A DNA stretch of 22,008 nucleotides, from positions 1-22,008 of the forward strand of contig JAFYIK010000088.1 of assembly GCA_017538685.1 (NCBI GenBank). The letters run 5' to 3'. The stretch's first letter is position 1. Each line of letters opens with the position of its first letter. This document shows, in pieces, positions 6,136-14,730 of this stretch. This DNA is from Bacteroidales bacterium. Its GTDB lineage: Bacteria; Bacteroidota; Bacteroidia; Bacteroidales; UBA932. The position numbers and the translations under genes are program-made. Below the pieces are notes generated by a model. That model was not told the origin of the DNA and searched no databases. It saw only the letters and a program-made list of their open reading frames with translations.

Positions 6136-8175
6136 TTAGTTATGCGCCACGCTGTCCAGGACGGCCATTTCGCAGGAGGCGCAGTCGAAGAGGAGGGGGA
6201 AGCGACGGCCGTTATTCACTAGATATAGCCGGTCGCCTGGCCTGAGACCATTCAAGTTAGAGGTCTTGATGCTCGCGAGGGCGGCGGGGAGAGAGTCCTG
6301 GCCGTCGCTGGCAGACCTTTTGGCATCTTTCTGGTGAACGGGGCAGAGGCCGAGTTCGTACCGGATGCAGTACTTGGTGCGCATCAGTTCGCCGGGGCGA
6401 CGACCGGTATCCAGGGTCTCGGGGGCTATGACGCGGGCGCTGGCGGGAGATGATGCCGGGCGGGAGTTGGCCACGTCCACGCCGGAGCCAGCCAGCGGTA
6501 TCGCGTAGACGGGATCGGAGTCCAGTTGTGCGGCCAGGTCACGGCGAAGGCCGTTCAGAGCAGCGGCGCTGAGGTGCGGCAAACTGCCGGAATGGGCCAA
6601 CGAGGCGACGCTGAAACTATAATGGTCTACGCGCTTGCCGAGCTGGCCGGAAATCATCGCCTCGGCGCGCTCAATGTCGCGGGCGGGTTCGCAGTCTGAC
6701 ACCGAAACGGAGGCGTGGCGGCCATCTTCGGTCGTAGCAGTGACGTGCAGGGTGATGCCACCGGGGTTGGTTGAGGAAGAAGGGTGGGCTTCCTGCGCTG
6801 GCTCCGTGGCTTTGACATTCAAAGACACCCCGATATAGCGCTTGCAGGGATTGGCGTCCAGCGACTTCTCGAAAGCCTGCGAGACGTTGCGCCACAAAAC
6901 CACGCCGGGCTTCAAACCGGCCACGGGCTTGCAGATTATGCGATTCCCCTGGCACACGTCGCCGCGAAAACCGATAATCTCCCCATCCAGCACGAACGCG
7001 AATCCGTCCCCGTTATGTAAATCCAATGGTTTCGTACACGAAACGGCCTTCTGGTGTACCAAATGCTTCTCAGAGGGTGTTTCGTACACCAAAGCCCCTT
7101 CTGGTGTACCAAATGGGGAAACGATAACTTCCACCCCCTGCGGTACGGCGCGAACGGACTGAACAACGCCGATTTCTTCGCCCATAGACTTGGGGGCGTC
7201 CATCGAGGACCACGAACCGCGCTTGCCGTCCAAAAATAATTCGGTGAACCCACGGTTGAAGGTCTTCGACAGATCCGGAGTGAAACCGCTATCGACCCGG
7301 CCGAAGGACGCGCGCCTTAACGAACCGCCGGAACCCGCAACCAGCTGGTCCAGCAGCAGCGAGTAATGCCGCACTGTGTTGCGAACGAACGACGCATTCT
7401 TCAAGCGCCCCTCGATCTTAAAGGAAGTAACCCCCGCGGAAACCAGATCGGCAAGCCGCGCAGACAAATTCAAGTCACGAAGCGACAGCAACGCCTTATT
7501 GCGGACCAGCACTCGCCCTGACGCATCCTCTAAATCATAGAGATTCCTGCAGGCCTGGATGCAATCGCCACGGTCGCCGCTGCGAACGCCGCCCGGCAAA
7601 GAAGCGCCGGAACACAAAGAACCGTCGGGCCGCCCGCCCGTCAGCACCTCGGACATCGTGCACTGGCCGCTGTAGCAGACGCAGAGGGCGCCGTGCACGA
7701 AGCACTCGATCTCGCAGGGGACCGCCGAAGCAATCTCGCCAATAACCGAAAGCGGCAGTTCCCTCTCCAGAATCAGCCTCGAGCACCCCGCCTGAGCGAA
7801 CAGACGAGCGCGCTCGACAGACCTGATGGCGCACTGGGTGGAAGCGTGAAGGGGCACGCGGATATCATCCCACAGCCCGATGCGAGGGTCGCGAATGATA
7901 AAGGCGTCCGCCCCGGCCTCCTGCGCCGCAAGCATCTGGCGATGGACCTCGTCCATCTCGCCGTCGCGCAGAAGGATATTGAAAGTGACAAAGATGCGGC
8001 ACCCGAACTTGTGTGCATACGCGCACAGACGGGCTATTTCCGAGACCGGATTGCCAGCATCCTTGCGCGCCCCAAAAGAGGGCCCGGCGATATACACCGC
8101 ATCGGCACCGCAGTCGATGGCCGCGATGCCGATGTCCGTGTTTCTTGCCGGAGCAAGAAGTTCGAGTGATTTCAT
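6136..8175 (-). CDS. Peptidase U32 family protein, RlhA/TrhP-type RNA hydroxylation factor
   Basis: The 679-residue protein has the U32 start (MKSLELLAPARN, then GADAVYIAGPSFGAR) and the cysteine cluster ECFVHGALCVCYSGQC, completed by GDC and ACRNLY at residues 203-213. In E. coli, RlhA (about 650 residues) and TrhP use these cysteines for an iron-sulfur cluster needed for RNA hydroxylation; peptidase activity is doubtful. Length and C-terminal extension resemble RlhA more than the shorter TrhP. The C-terminus carries CIRYELGLCP and FDCASCEM, two more cysteine pairs. Oddities: about 17 extra residues (roughly 183-200) inside the cysteine cluster, and about 30 residues (354-382) encoded by a repeated DNA element. 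The start codon directly follows the TAA of the TPR gene, so the two are co-transcribed. Family firm, exact target inferred. Confidence 0.85.
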   Translation of the reverse strand: MKSLELLAPARNTDIGIAAIDCGADAVYIAGPSFGARKDAGNPVSEIARLCAYAHKFGCRIFVTFNILLRDGEMDEVHRQMLAAQEAGADAFIIRDPRIGLWDDIRVPLHASTQCAIRSVERARLFAQAGCSRLILERELPLSVIGEIASAVPCEIECFVHGALCVCYSGQCTMSEVLTGGRPDGSLCSGASLPGGVRSGDRGDCIQACRNLYDLEDASGRVLVRNKALLSLRDLNLSARLADLVSAGVTSFKIEGRLKNASFVRNTVRHYSLLLDQLVAGSGGSLRRASFGRVDSGFTPDLSKTFNRGFTELFLDGKRGSWSSMDAPKSMGEEIGVVQSVRAVPQGVEVIVSPFGTPEGALVYETPSEKHLVHQKAVSCTKPLDLHNGDGFAFVLDGEIIGFRGDVCQGNRIICKPVAGLKPGVVLWRNVSQAFEKSLDANPCKRYIGVSLNVKATEPAQEAHPSSSTNPGGITLHVTATTEDGRHASVSVSDCEPARDIERAEAMISGQLGKRVDHYSFSVASLAHSGSLPHLSAAALNGLRRDLAAQLDSDPVYAIPLAGSGVDVANSRPASSPASARVIAPETLDTGRRPGELMRTKYCIRYELGLCPVHQKDAKRSASDGQDSLPAALASIKTSNLNGLRPGDRLYLVNNGRRFPLLFDCASCEMAVLDSVAHN
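7030..7115 (-). repeat. Duplicated 36-bp element inside the U32 gene, read in two frames
   Basis: Bases 7030-7065 and 7080-7115 are the same 36-base unit with four differences (32/36), exactly 50 bases apart. Because 50 is not a multiple of three, the unit is translated in two frames: as FGTPEGALVYET in one copy and HLVHQKAVSCTK in the other. Each unit also contains an internal inverted repeat (in copy 2, TTTCGTACACC against GGTGTACCAAA, one mismatch), so it can fold. The encoded segment sits between expected U32 blocks and looks like an insertion. Confidence 0.8.
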
Positions 8176-9111
8176 TTACTTGCCGAGAGCCTGGAGAGCT
8201 TTCTTGGCATCTGCGCCGTAGGTCGGATCGTTCTCGACCATCTTGTAGTACTCGGCGGCCTTTGCGTTGTTCTTCTGGCCCTGATAGAGGGTGGCGATGG
8301 TGAACCTGACGGCGGGAACATTGCCTGCGCCGGGTTTAAGCTCGACATACTTTTCGAAGTTGGCGATCGCTTTGTCCACCTTGCCCACATTCTGGCAGGC
8401 GAGACCTGCGATGTAGCAGGCGTCGGCATTCTCCAGATAGGAGTTGCTCTTGTCGGCCATATCGATGGCCTCTGCGAACTTCTTAGCTTTGTTCGCTGCG
8501 TTGGCTTTCTTCAGGAAGATGCCGGAGAGCTGCTTGTTGGCGGCCTTCTCCTGGCCGAGCGAAGCGGCGAGTTCGTAAGCCTCCACTGCTTTATCTGTGT
8601 TTCCGAGCTTGTCGTAAGCCTGGCCCATATAGAGGGCTGCCTTGGCGTTCGAAGGATCCACGGTCAGAGTCTGCTGGAAAGCCTCTGCAGCGGCCTCGTA
8701 CTCCTTCGACTTGAGGAGCTTGCTGCCTTTCTGGATGTAGGCCTGAGGGATAAGGGCCTCAGCTTCTGCGGCTGTGGTCTCTGCGCCGAGCTTCTCGGCG
8801 AGGGCTGCGGCTTCCTGCAGCTTTGCCACTGCGCCTTCATAATCTCCGTCTTTCAGCACGTCCTTTGCGATGGAAAGGCTGAGGGAGGGCATAATGCTCT
8901 CGCAGTTCGCGAGGATTTCTGCACCTGCTTCGCCGCACTCTGCAGCGAGGTTGTACGCTTTCTGGAAATACTCCATAGCGCCGACTTTGTCGCCGAGGGC
9001 GATAGCCTCTGCTCCGTGGTTGTAAAGATCCGTTGCCTCATTTACGTCCTGCGCGAAGCCGATTGTAAGAGCGGCGAAAAGCGCGCAAACTGATACTAAT
9101 ACCTTCTTCAT
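8176..9111 (-). CDS. Secreted tetratricopeptide-repeat protein
   Basis: A 311-residue protein with a signal peptide (MKKVLVSVCALFAALTIGFAQ, likely cleaved after Ala-20, before a Gln) and then helical repeats. Clear TPR units include GDKVGAMEYFQKAYNLA, SKEYEAAAEAFQQTLTVDPSN and KAALYMGQAYDKLGNTDKAVEAYELA, with further degenerate copies up to the C-terminus. It lacks a lipobox, so it is probably periplasmic and acts as a protein-binding scaffold; the partner is unknown. It is very rich in Ala, Lys and Glu. A canonical promoter lies at 9144-9175, and the stop codon directly abuts the ATG of the U32 gene, so it is the first gene of a two-gene operon. Confidence 0.85.
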   Translation of the reverse strand: MKKVLVSVCALFAALTIGFAQDVNEATDLYNHGAEAIALGDKVGAMEYFQKAYNLAAECGEAGAEILANCESIMPSLSLSIAKDVLKDGDYEGAVAKLQEAAALAEKLGAETTAAEAEALIPQAYIQKGSKLLKSKEYEAAAEAFQQTLTVDPSNAKAALYMGQAYDKLGNTDKAVEAYELAASLGQEKAANKQLSGIFLKKANAANKAKKFAEAIDMADKSNSYLENADACYIAGLACQNVGKVDKAIANFEKYVELKPGAGNVPAVRFTIATLYQGQKNNAKAAEYYKMVENDPTYGADAKKALQALGK

Positions 9112-9143
9112 ATCGTTAAAACTTTTATTGCCGGGTTGAAAGG

Positions 9144-9175
9144 CAAAATTATGAAAAATTAATTACGACTCCAAA
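9144..9175 (-). promoter_or_regulatory. Promoter of the TPR/U32 operon
   Basis: On the minus strand, TTTG at 9175-9172 and TAATTTTG at 9151-9144 are separated by 20 bases, a full match to the Bacteroidota consensus. The -33 element lies inside the last codons of the aminopeptidase gene. The leader to the ATG at 9111 would be about 28 bases. Confidence 0.75.
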
Positions 9176-10935
9176 CCCACCGGGGCGGTTTTTGCCTGAA
9201 GCCACCGGGCTACATCCTCATCAAGCAGCGTGCCAAGATTCTCGAACACAGTGCGATGGTAGTCGTTAAGCCACTCGATTTCCCACTTGTCCAGCAGGCT
9301 TAGATCCAGGATAGAAGTGTCGAAATGACACATAGTAAGCGGCTCAAATCGCAGGAAATGGCCGAATTCGGATGTGCCGGCGTCCACCGTAAGCACGAGG
9401 TTTTCGTGGCGCACGCCGTGCTTCCCTTCGCGGTAGATGCCAGGTTCGTCGGACGTGACCATACCCTCCACCAGCGGAGTGGGGTCGAGGTTCTGGCGTA
9501 TCTGGTGCGGCCCTTCGTGCACTCCGAGGAAGAAGCCAACGCCGTGCCCTGTGCCGTGCCCGAAGTTCATCAGGCTTCGCCATAGCGGCAGACGCGCTGC
9601 AGCGTCGATCCTGCAGCCTGGTGTGCCGGCGGGGAAAACGGCGGTCGCCAGCCCGATATGGGCCTTAAGCGCGAGGGTGTAGTCGCGCACCTCCTCCGGC
9701 GTGCATTCGCCCATCGGCACGGTGCGGGTGATGTCCGTCGTGCCGCTCAGGTATTGCCCGCCCGAATCGCAGAGGTACAGCCCGCGAGCTTCGATCACCG
9801 GCGCATCAGTGCGGGGGGTGATGTAATGCGGCAGCGCGGCGCCTTTGCCATAGGCGGAGATGGTCTCGAAGCTGTCGCCCTGGTAGTCGTCGATTTCCGC
9901 GCGGTACTGCCCGAGCCGGACGGCCGCATCCCATTCGGTCACGGTCTTGCCTGCCTCGATGCTCTTTTCGAGCCAGTAGAGGAACTTCTCCACGGCCACT
10001 CCGTCGCGGATGTGGGCCTCCCTGATCCATTCGATCTCCTGCGGGTTCTTCTGCTCCTTGCGGCGCGCGACGGGGCTGGGAGCTTCGAGGACCCTGCCTC
10101 CGGCAGCTTCTCGAAGCTCGAGGCTCGCCGTCGCGCTGTCCAGCCACAACATTCCATCGAAAGCAGACAGTTCCAGCCCGACTTCGGCGTAGGGGAGAAG
10201 CTCAATGCCGTCGCCCTGAAGGGCGTCGAAAGTCTCTTCTGTGACAGGATCCTCCACATCTTCCTTCAGCACAAACCACTTTGCAAAGTCCTGGCCTACA
10301 AGAAGATAAGAGATTACCATCGGGTTATACTCTATGTCCGACGCGCGGACATTCAGCATCCAGGCCACCTCGTCCAGCGCGCTCAGCAGGATGGCGTCGC
10401 AGCCCCGCTCGGCAAGCTCGCCGCGCAGCCACTCCATCTTCTCCTGACGCGACTCCCCCGCCTGGATGCGGAAAATGGAAGTCTGCGGAATTCCCGGACG
10501 TTCTTCCCATAAAATGCTCAGCAGATTGGGAACACCCACTACGGTGAAGCTTTCACCCAGTTCATCGGCCGCAGCGGCGCTCGTGCAGAGCGAATCCACG
10601 GCCACCACCGCGCCCTCGCCGAGCTGGCTGCGAAGCCATTCGGGGATGAGCACCTGCTCGGGCACGCGCGTCTTGTGCAGCACCGCCCCAGTGCCCTCAA
10701 GCTGATCCACGGCCTGGATGAAATAGCGGGTGTCCGTCCACAGTCCGGCGTGATCCGCAGTGACCACCACGTCCCCCGCCTCGCCGGTGAACCCTGTCAG
10801 CCAGCGCACCTGCTTCCAGCGCTCGGCGGGGTACTCGCTCTGGTGCGGATCGCCGCTCCAGATTATCACTGCGTCCCAGCCCCGTCCGCGCATCAGCGAG
10901 CGCAGGGCTTCAATCCGTTCTGCGTAAGTATTCAT
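9163..10935 (-). CDS. pepP: Xaa-Pro aminopeptidase (aminopeptidase P, M24B)
   Basis: The 590-residue protein has two creatinase-type N-terminal domains followed by a pita-bread M24 catalytic domain. The five metal ligands of M24 enzymes can be placed: the two aspartates in YLCDSGGQYLSGTTDITRT (about 387-403), the histidine in GHGTGHGVGFFLG (about 456-468), and the glutamates in SDEPGIY (about 492) and HEN (about 510). It should remove an N-terminal residue ahead of proline, using two Mn or similar ions. There is no signal peptide, so it is cytoplasmic. The long three-domain form is like eukaryotic XPNPEP1 and common in this phylum. Its ATG overlaps the stop of the DUF3109 gene (ATGA), making it the last gene of the Nif3-M16-DUF3109-PepP operon. 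Confidence 0.92.
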   Translation of the reverse strand: MNTYAERIEALRSLMRGRGWDAVIIWSGDPHQSEYPAERWKQVRWLTGFTGEAGDVVVTADHAGLWTDTRYFIQAVDQLEGTGAVLHKTRVPEQVLIPEWLRSQLGEGAVVAVDSLCTSAAAADELGESFTVVGVPNLLSILWEERPGIPQTSIFRIQAGESRQEKMEWLRGELAERGCDAILLSALDEVAWMLNVRASDIEYNPMVISYLLVGQDFAKWFVLKEDVEDPVTEETFDALQGDGIELLPYAEVGLELSAFDGMLWLDSATASLELREAAGGRVLEAPSPVARRKEQKNPQEIEWIREAHIRDGVAVEKFLYWLEKSIEAGKTVTEWDAAVRLGQYRAEIDDYQGDSFETISAYGKGAALPHYITPRTDAPVIEARGLYLCDSGGQYLSGTTDITRTVPMGECTPEEVRDYTLALKAHIGLATAVFPAGTPGCRIDAAARLPLWRSLMNFGHGTGHGVGFFLGVHEGPHQIRQNLDPTPLVEGMVTSDEPGIYREGKHGVRHENLVLTVDAGTSEFGHFLRFEPLTMCHFDTSILDLSLLDKWEIEWLNDYHRTVFENLGTLLDEDVARWLQAKTAPVGLES

Positions 10936-11519
10936 TTTTTACCGTTTACGTGATCTGCCGCGGCGCAAAGCGCTTCGTAGAACTCTTCGCCGTAGACCGA
11001 AATAATTATTTTCTTTAAGAATTGATACACGCGGATACCCTTTTCGCGTCCGAGGCGGTAGGCATCTTTGCAGATGTGCCAGCGGTGAAGGTTGAGGGCC
11101 TGGCCGCCGCCGGTGAGCTTGGTCACGCGTATGGGATAAAGGCTGCAGGAGACAGGCTTCGTGAGGCCCTTGCACTCGATCGCGCACAGGCAGTTGCCGT
11201 CGCCCGGGAAGTGGCAGAACGCGCACGCTCCCGACCCTTCAGCCAGCGGGGTCACAACATCACCCTCGCGGTCGATAGCGAAAAAGCCGTCCCGGGCGAC
11301 GGCCGCCCTTCCGGCGTGGGTCATCAGCTCTTCGTAGACAGGATAAGCGCGCTCCAGCGCTTCGATTTCATCTTCGTGCAGAGGCGCTCCGCTGTCGCCT
11401 TCGATGCAGCACGCTCCCTTGCAGGATTTGTAATCACACGCGAAATACTCGCTGACGACTTCCTCCGACACGAGGATGTCGCCTATCTGAATTATGGTGC
11501 CGAAAAGGTCGCGATGCAT
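10932..11519 (-). CDS. DUF3109 family cysteine-rich protein
   Basis: This 195-residue protein matches DUF3109 by its spaced cysteines. These are CDYKSCKGACCIEGDSGAPL near residues 28-47, then CAFCHFPGDGNCLCAIECKGL, and later SCSLYPIRV and WHICKDAYRLG. The pattern resembles metal or iron-sulfur binding sites of the YkgJ/zinc-iron chelator type, but the function of the family is not known. There is no signal peptide. The start ATG at 11519 shares one base with the TAA of the M16 gene (TAATG), and its own stop overlaps the pepP start, so it is in the middle of a tightly packed operon. Confidence 0.85.
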   Translation of the reverse strand: MHRDLFGTIIQIGDILVSEEVVSEYFACDYKSCKGACCIEGDSGAPLHEDEIEALERAYPVYEELMTHAGRAAVARDGFFAIDREGDVVTPLAEGSGACAFCHFPGDGNCLCAIECKGLTKPVSCSLYPIRVTKLTGGGQALNLHRWHICKDAYRLGREKGIRVYQFLKKIIISVYGEEFYEALCAAADHVNGKK

Positions 11520-13930
11520 TATTTCACTACGTATTCCACTACTCCTGACGAGATAATCTCTTCGAGTATGAGCCGCACGTCGTCCAGGGCAATGCGGTCG
11601 ATGCTCCTTGAGTATAGCGAGATGAGGTCTTTGCCTTCGCTGTAGCGGTAGAGGCAGTATTTGATCATTCCCTCGGGGGTGTTCAGTTCGCGCGCGATGT
11701 TGCCCCTGACTATCTCCTTGTAGGCTTTGAACTCCGCATCGCTCACGGATAGATACATCAAGTCATTGAATTCAGCCCTGATGTCGCGTACAGCGGCCAG
11801 GGGCCCGGACGGTTCCACCCCTTCGGGGAGTCCGTCCGCGTCGCAGGGCCGGCAGGTAATATACAGCGTCATTCTCTCCACAGGCGTCAGGTCCATCTTC
11901 CCGCTGACTTCAGCATACATTCCGAGCGGGGCGAGCCTGCGCGCGAACTGCTTCTTCACGGCTTCCAGCGCTATCAGGAAGGTGTAGTAATTGTCTATGG
12001 TGGCGGGGAAGAGGCCGGTCGCCGCGAGGTTCACGCTGTGGTCGTCGCCGTCTACCATATGCGTGCTGCGTCCGCTGTGGAGATCATAGCTCACAGGCTC
12101 CCTCAGCGAATAGATGCGCGAGGTTTTGAAATTGCCTATGTATTTTAGCAGCGCCTGCATCACGTCTTCTTCGCCGATGTTTCCGGTGAACACGAAGATG
12201 CCGTCAGCGACGTTGCTGAAACGGGCGGTGAGGTATTCCGCCACCCTTTCAGGCAGATCTTCGCGGATGTTGTAACCGGAGCTCTTGTCCAGGAACATAT
12301 AGTCCGGGCAGATCAGGCTGTCCATCACTTCCTTAACCGGAGTGGGCACAAACAAGCTCTTGATTATCGCCGATTTGCGGAAATAGTCGAACGCCGCATT
12401 GTCCGATTCGTGTTCGTAGCCTATCTTGATGAGGGCTTTGAGCACGGACTCGATGTCTTCTTTCTGGGCCTTGCCGAAGACGCGCATATCCTCGAGGGTG
12501 ATCTTTCCGTTCATCTCGATGCCCTCGGCGAGCAGCATCTGACGGAAGTCGTAGGTGGGGATGCCGGCGACGCGGCCAAGCCCGAGGGCGGCGGTCAGGT
12601 AGGCGCTTTCGCCAGGATGTATGTCCCTGACCGAGGAGGCGCCGCCGCGGGCCGCAAAACAGAAGTTGAAGCCGTCGGCCGAGAGGTCAGGCTTATAGAT
12701 CACCTTCACCCCGTTGCTGAAAGTCCAAAGCTTTCCGCCGGAAACGGGATCGATGGTGGTGTTTGCGAGTTTGATACCTCTCGCAACAGGCGTTTTCAGA
12801 ACTTCGTCGAGTATTGGGTAGCGCTTCAGTTGTGCATTGCCTTCAGTCTCCGTCCACTCATCTCCGAGAAATGCGTGGGCGAAGTTGTTGAACAGTTCTA
12901 GTTCGCGTTTCGCTGTGATCTTGCGCCCCTTGAAGAAGTTGCGGATTATGTCCTGCGAGGCGAGGTTGGTGCCGAAGCGGGCCGCCGACACGCAGCGCTG
13001 CACATAGAATGCGTTGCTCTTGCCGGGTTTCAGACCGGTGTCGATCAGCTTCGCAAGGGAGATGCGCTTCGCTTTGTCGAACTCTGCCAGCGTCACGTTG
13101 CCCTTCGAAATGTCCGCGAAAACTCCACCTATCGCCTTGAGCGTTTCAGCTCGCAGGCTGTCGGCGACGTAGACCCTCATCGTGTTCAGCCCGGCTTCCA
13201 TATGGCAGGGGATTCCGCGCGCCTGCAGCTCCAGGCGGATGCGGTCGGTGACGATATAGCTCATCTCACGGCCCAGCAGCTCTGCCACCAGCGGCACGGG
13301 GGTGTTCGCCTGGTCGCGCGTCACGCTTCCCGGCTGGAAAACGAACTCGATCGGCCCGCTCTCCGCGCCGTTGATTTGAAGCACGGCCCCCTGCTTGGGC
13401 AGGTTCGCCCGCGGTCCGGGGGTGATGCGCGGAATCGTCAGCCCGAGCGTGTGCAGCGTGTTCTTATACGCCGCCCTGTCTATGTCGCCGCTGATCACGA
13501 TCGCCTGCTCGCCGCGCGAAAGGCGCATAAGGTCGAGCATCAGCAGGAGGGTGCTGTCGGCCGTGCTCTTCGAGCTTATGTCCACGTCCGGGAAGTGGAA
13601 GGTGCGGGCGTTCTTCGATATTTCCACATAGCCCTTGGCGGTGTACGGCACGCCGGTGCGGGCGAGGAAGCCCTTCGGGCTGAGGTGCTCGAGTTCGGAC
13701 AGCGCTTCGCGGGTGGCGGGAATGTCCGTTATGTTTTCCTGCACGAGGGCGAAATCCGCCCGCCCCTTGGTGGCGGGATTGGCCACCAGATAGTACACGA
13801 TACCGTTCGGCAGGGTGCCGGTCGTGACCTCTTCGGCCTGCTTGAGCTTCGGAAGACCGAGGCCCTGGCCCTGAAGCCCGACCGGAAGAAGCGCCAGAAG
13901 CGCCGCCGCTATGTACCGTGCGAAACGCAT
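11519..13930 (-). CDS. Secreted M16 (insulinase-like) protein, probably catalytically inactive
   Basis: An 803-residue exported protein: signal peptide MRFARYIAAALLALLPVGLQ, then M16 repeats, with LPNGIVYYLV at about 40-49 opening the first and WTFSNGVKVIYKPD opening the second half. The zinc motif HxxEH should follow the first block. The aligned place reads SELEH (residues 78-82), so the first ligand histidine is a serine. The stretch that normally carries the third ligand (a glutamate about 75 residues later) also looks shortened, because ISGDID already follows at about 149-154. The chain is shorter than the roughly 930 residues usual for full M16 proteins of this group. Inactive M16 subunits that pair with an active one are known. 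Both ends overlap neighbouring genes by one base. Confidence 0.8.
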   Translation of the reverse strand: MRFARYIAAALLALLPVGLQGQGLGLPKLKQAEEVTTGTLPNGIVYYLVANPATKGRADFALVQENITDIPATREALSELEHLSPKGFLARTGVPYTAKGYVEISKNARTFHFPDVDISSKSTADSTLLLMLDLMRLSRGEQAIVISGDIDRAAYKNTLHTLGLTIPRITPGPRANLPKQGAVLQINGAESGPIEFVFQPGSVTRDQANTPVPLVAELLGREMSYIVTDRIRLELQARGIPCHMEAGLNTMRVYVADSLRAETLKAIGGVFADISKGNVTLAEFDKAKRISLAKLIDTGLKPGKSNAFYVQRCVSAARFGTNLASQDIIRNFFKGRKITAKRELELFNNFAHAFLGDEWTETEGNAQLKRYPILDEVLKTPVARGIKLANTTIDPVSGGKLWTFSNGVKVIYKPDLSADGFNFCFAARGGASSVRDIHPGESAYLTAALGLGRVAGIPTYDFRQMLLAEGIEMNGKITLEDMRVFGKAQKEDIESVLKALIKIGYEHESDNAAFDYFRKSAIIKSLFVPTPVKEVMDSLICPDYMFLDKSSGYNIREDLPERVAEYLTARFSNVADGIFVFTGNIGEEDVMQALLKYIGNFKTSRIYSLREPVSYDLHSGRSTHMVDGDDHSVNLAATGLFPATIDNYYTFLIALEAVKKQFARRLAPLGMYAEVSGKMDLTPVERMTLYITCRPCDADGLPEGVEPSGPLAAVRDIRAEFNDLMYLSVSDAEFKAYKEIVRGNIARELNTPEGMIKYCLYRYSEGKDLISLYSRSIDRIALDDVRLILEEIISSGVVEYVVK

Positions 13931-14709
13931 TACCTATAGTTGATAGGATTCGTGTTGATGTCCGTTGATATTATGTTAACATCCTTCAGGGCGTTGCCGA
14001 TAATGTCTTTCAGCAAATCTATCGTGCATTTCTCGCTCTGGTAGTGCCCCAGCTCGGCAAGAAGCATACCGTCGTTCTCGAAATAATCGTGGTAGTGGAA
14101 CTCGCCGGTGATGAAGCAGTCCGCTTTAAGTGCCTTCGCGGCCGGCATCAGGAACGCTCCCGCCCCGCCGCATACTGCGACCCTCTTAACCGCAGGTCCC
14201 TCAGGGGCGCTATGCCTCAGGCTTTCAACCCTGAAAACTGTCTGCAATGTGCCCAGGAACGCTTCGCGCTCCACAGGTTCAGCCAACTCGCCTATCACTC
14301 CGCTGCCGGCATCGAGGCCTTCTTTCGGCTCGAGCCATTCCAAATGATGGAGCCCCAGGAGTTCGGCGATTTTGTAATTCACCCCGCCCTTGGCGTTGTC
14401 CAGGCTGGTGTGTGCGGAGTAAATCGTGATGCCGTGTTTCAGGGCTTTCGTCACGCACCTTTGCTGGTAAGTCACATCGCTGACCTGCTTCAGTCCGCGA
14501 AACAGCAGGGGATGGTGCGAAACTATCATCGAGCAGCCTTTGCCGACCGCTTCCTCCACTACTGCCTCGGTAATGTCCAGGCACACAAGAACTCCCCTGA
14601 CCTCATCGTCGGGATAACCCACCTGCAGGCCCGAATTGTCCCATTCGTCCTGAATCTGAAGCGGTGCCACCGCCTCAATCGCTTTGATAACGTCCTTGAC
14701 TTTCCACAT
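13930..14709 (-). CDS. Nif3-like dinuclear metal centre protein
   Basis: The 259-residue protein is a short-form Nif3/YbgI family member. Recognised blocks are QDEWDNSGLQVG near residue 19-30, IVSHHPLLFRGLK near 62-74 (metal-binding histidines), SAHTSLDNAKGGVNYKIAELLGL near 99-121, and the C-terminal GEFHYHDYFENDG and ELGHYQSE. These proteins form hexameric rings with a two-metal site. Labels such as GTP cyclohydrolase I type 2 exist, but the physiological role is uncertain. It lacks the PII-like insert of the longer (about 370-residue) forms. It leads the operon whose genes overlap by one to four bases, starting with TAATG into the M16 gene. I saw no clear promoter in the 21 bases upstream, so it may be co-transcribed with the membrane-protein gene. 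Confidence 0.9.
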   Translation of the reverse strand: MWKVKDVIKAIEAVAPLQIQDEWDNSGLQVGYPDDEVRGVLVCLDITEAVVEEAVGKGCSMIVSHHPLLFRGLKQVSDVTYQQRCVTKALKHGITIYSAHTSLDNAKGGVNYKIAELLGLHHLEWLEPKEGLDAGSGVIGELAEPVEREAFLGTLQTVFRVESLRHSAPEGPAVKRVAVCGGAGAFLMPAAKALKADCFITGEFHYHDYFENDGMLLAELGHYQSEKCTIDLLKDIIGNALKDVNIISTDINTNPINYR

Positions 14710-14730
14710 AGCCTGCTAATATACAAAGAA

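Noticed and set aside
7030..7115. A short CRISPR array
   Set aside because: Only two units, imperfect, inside an open gene, with a 14-base gap and no cas genes nearby.
9658..10512. A 284-codon open frame antisense to aminopeptidase P
   Set aside because: Low-complexity shadow of a strongly supported M24 gene; no start signal or promoter.
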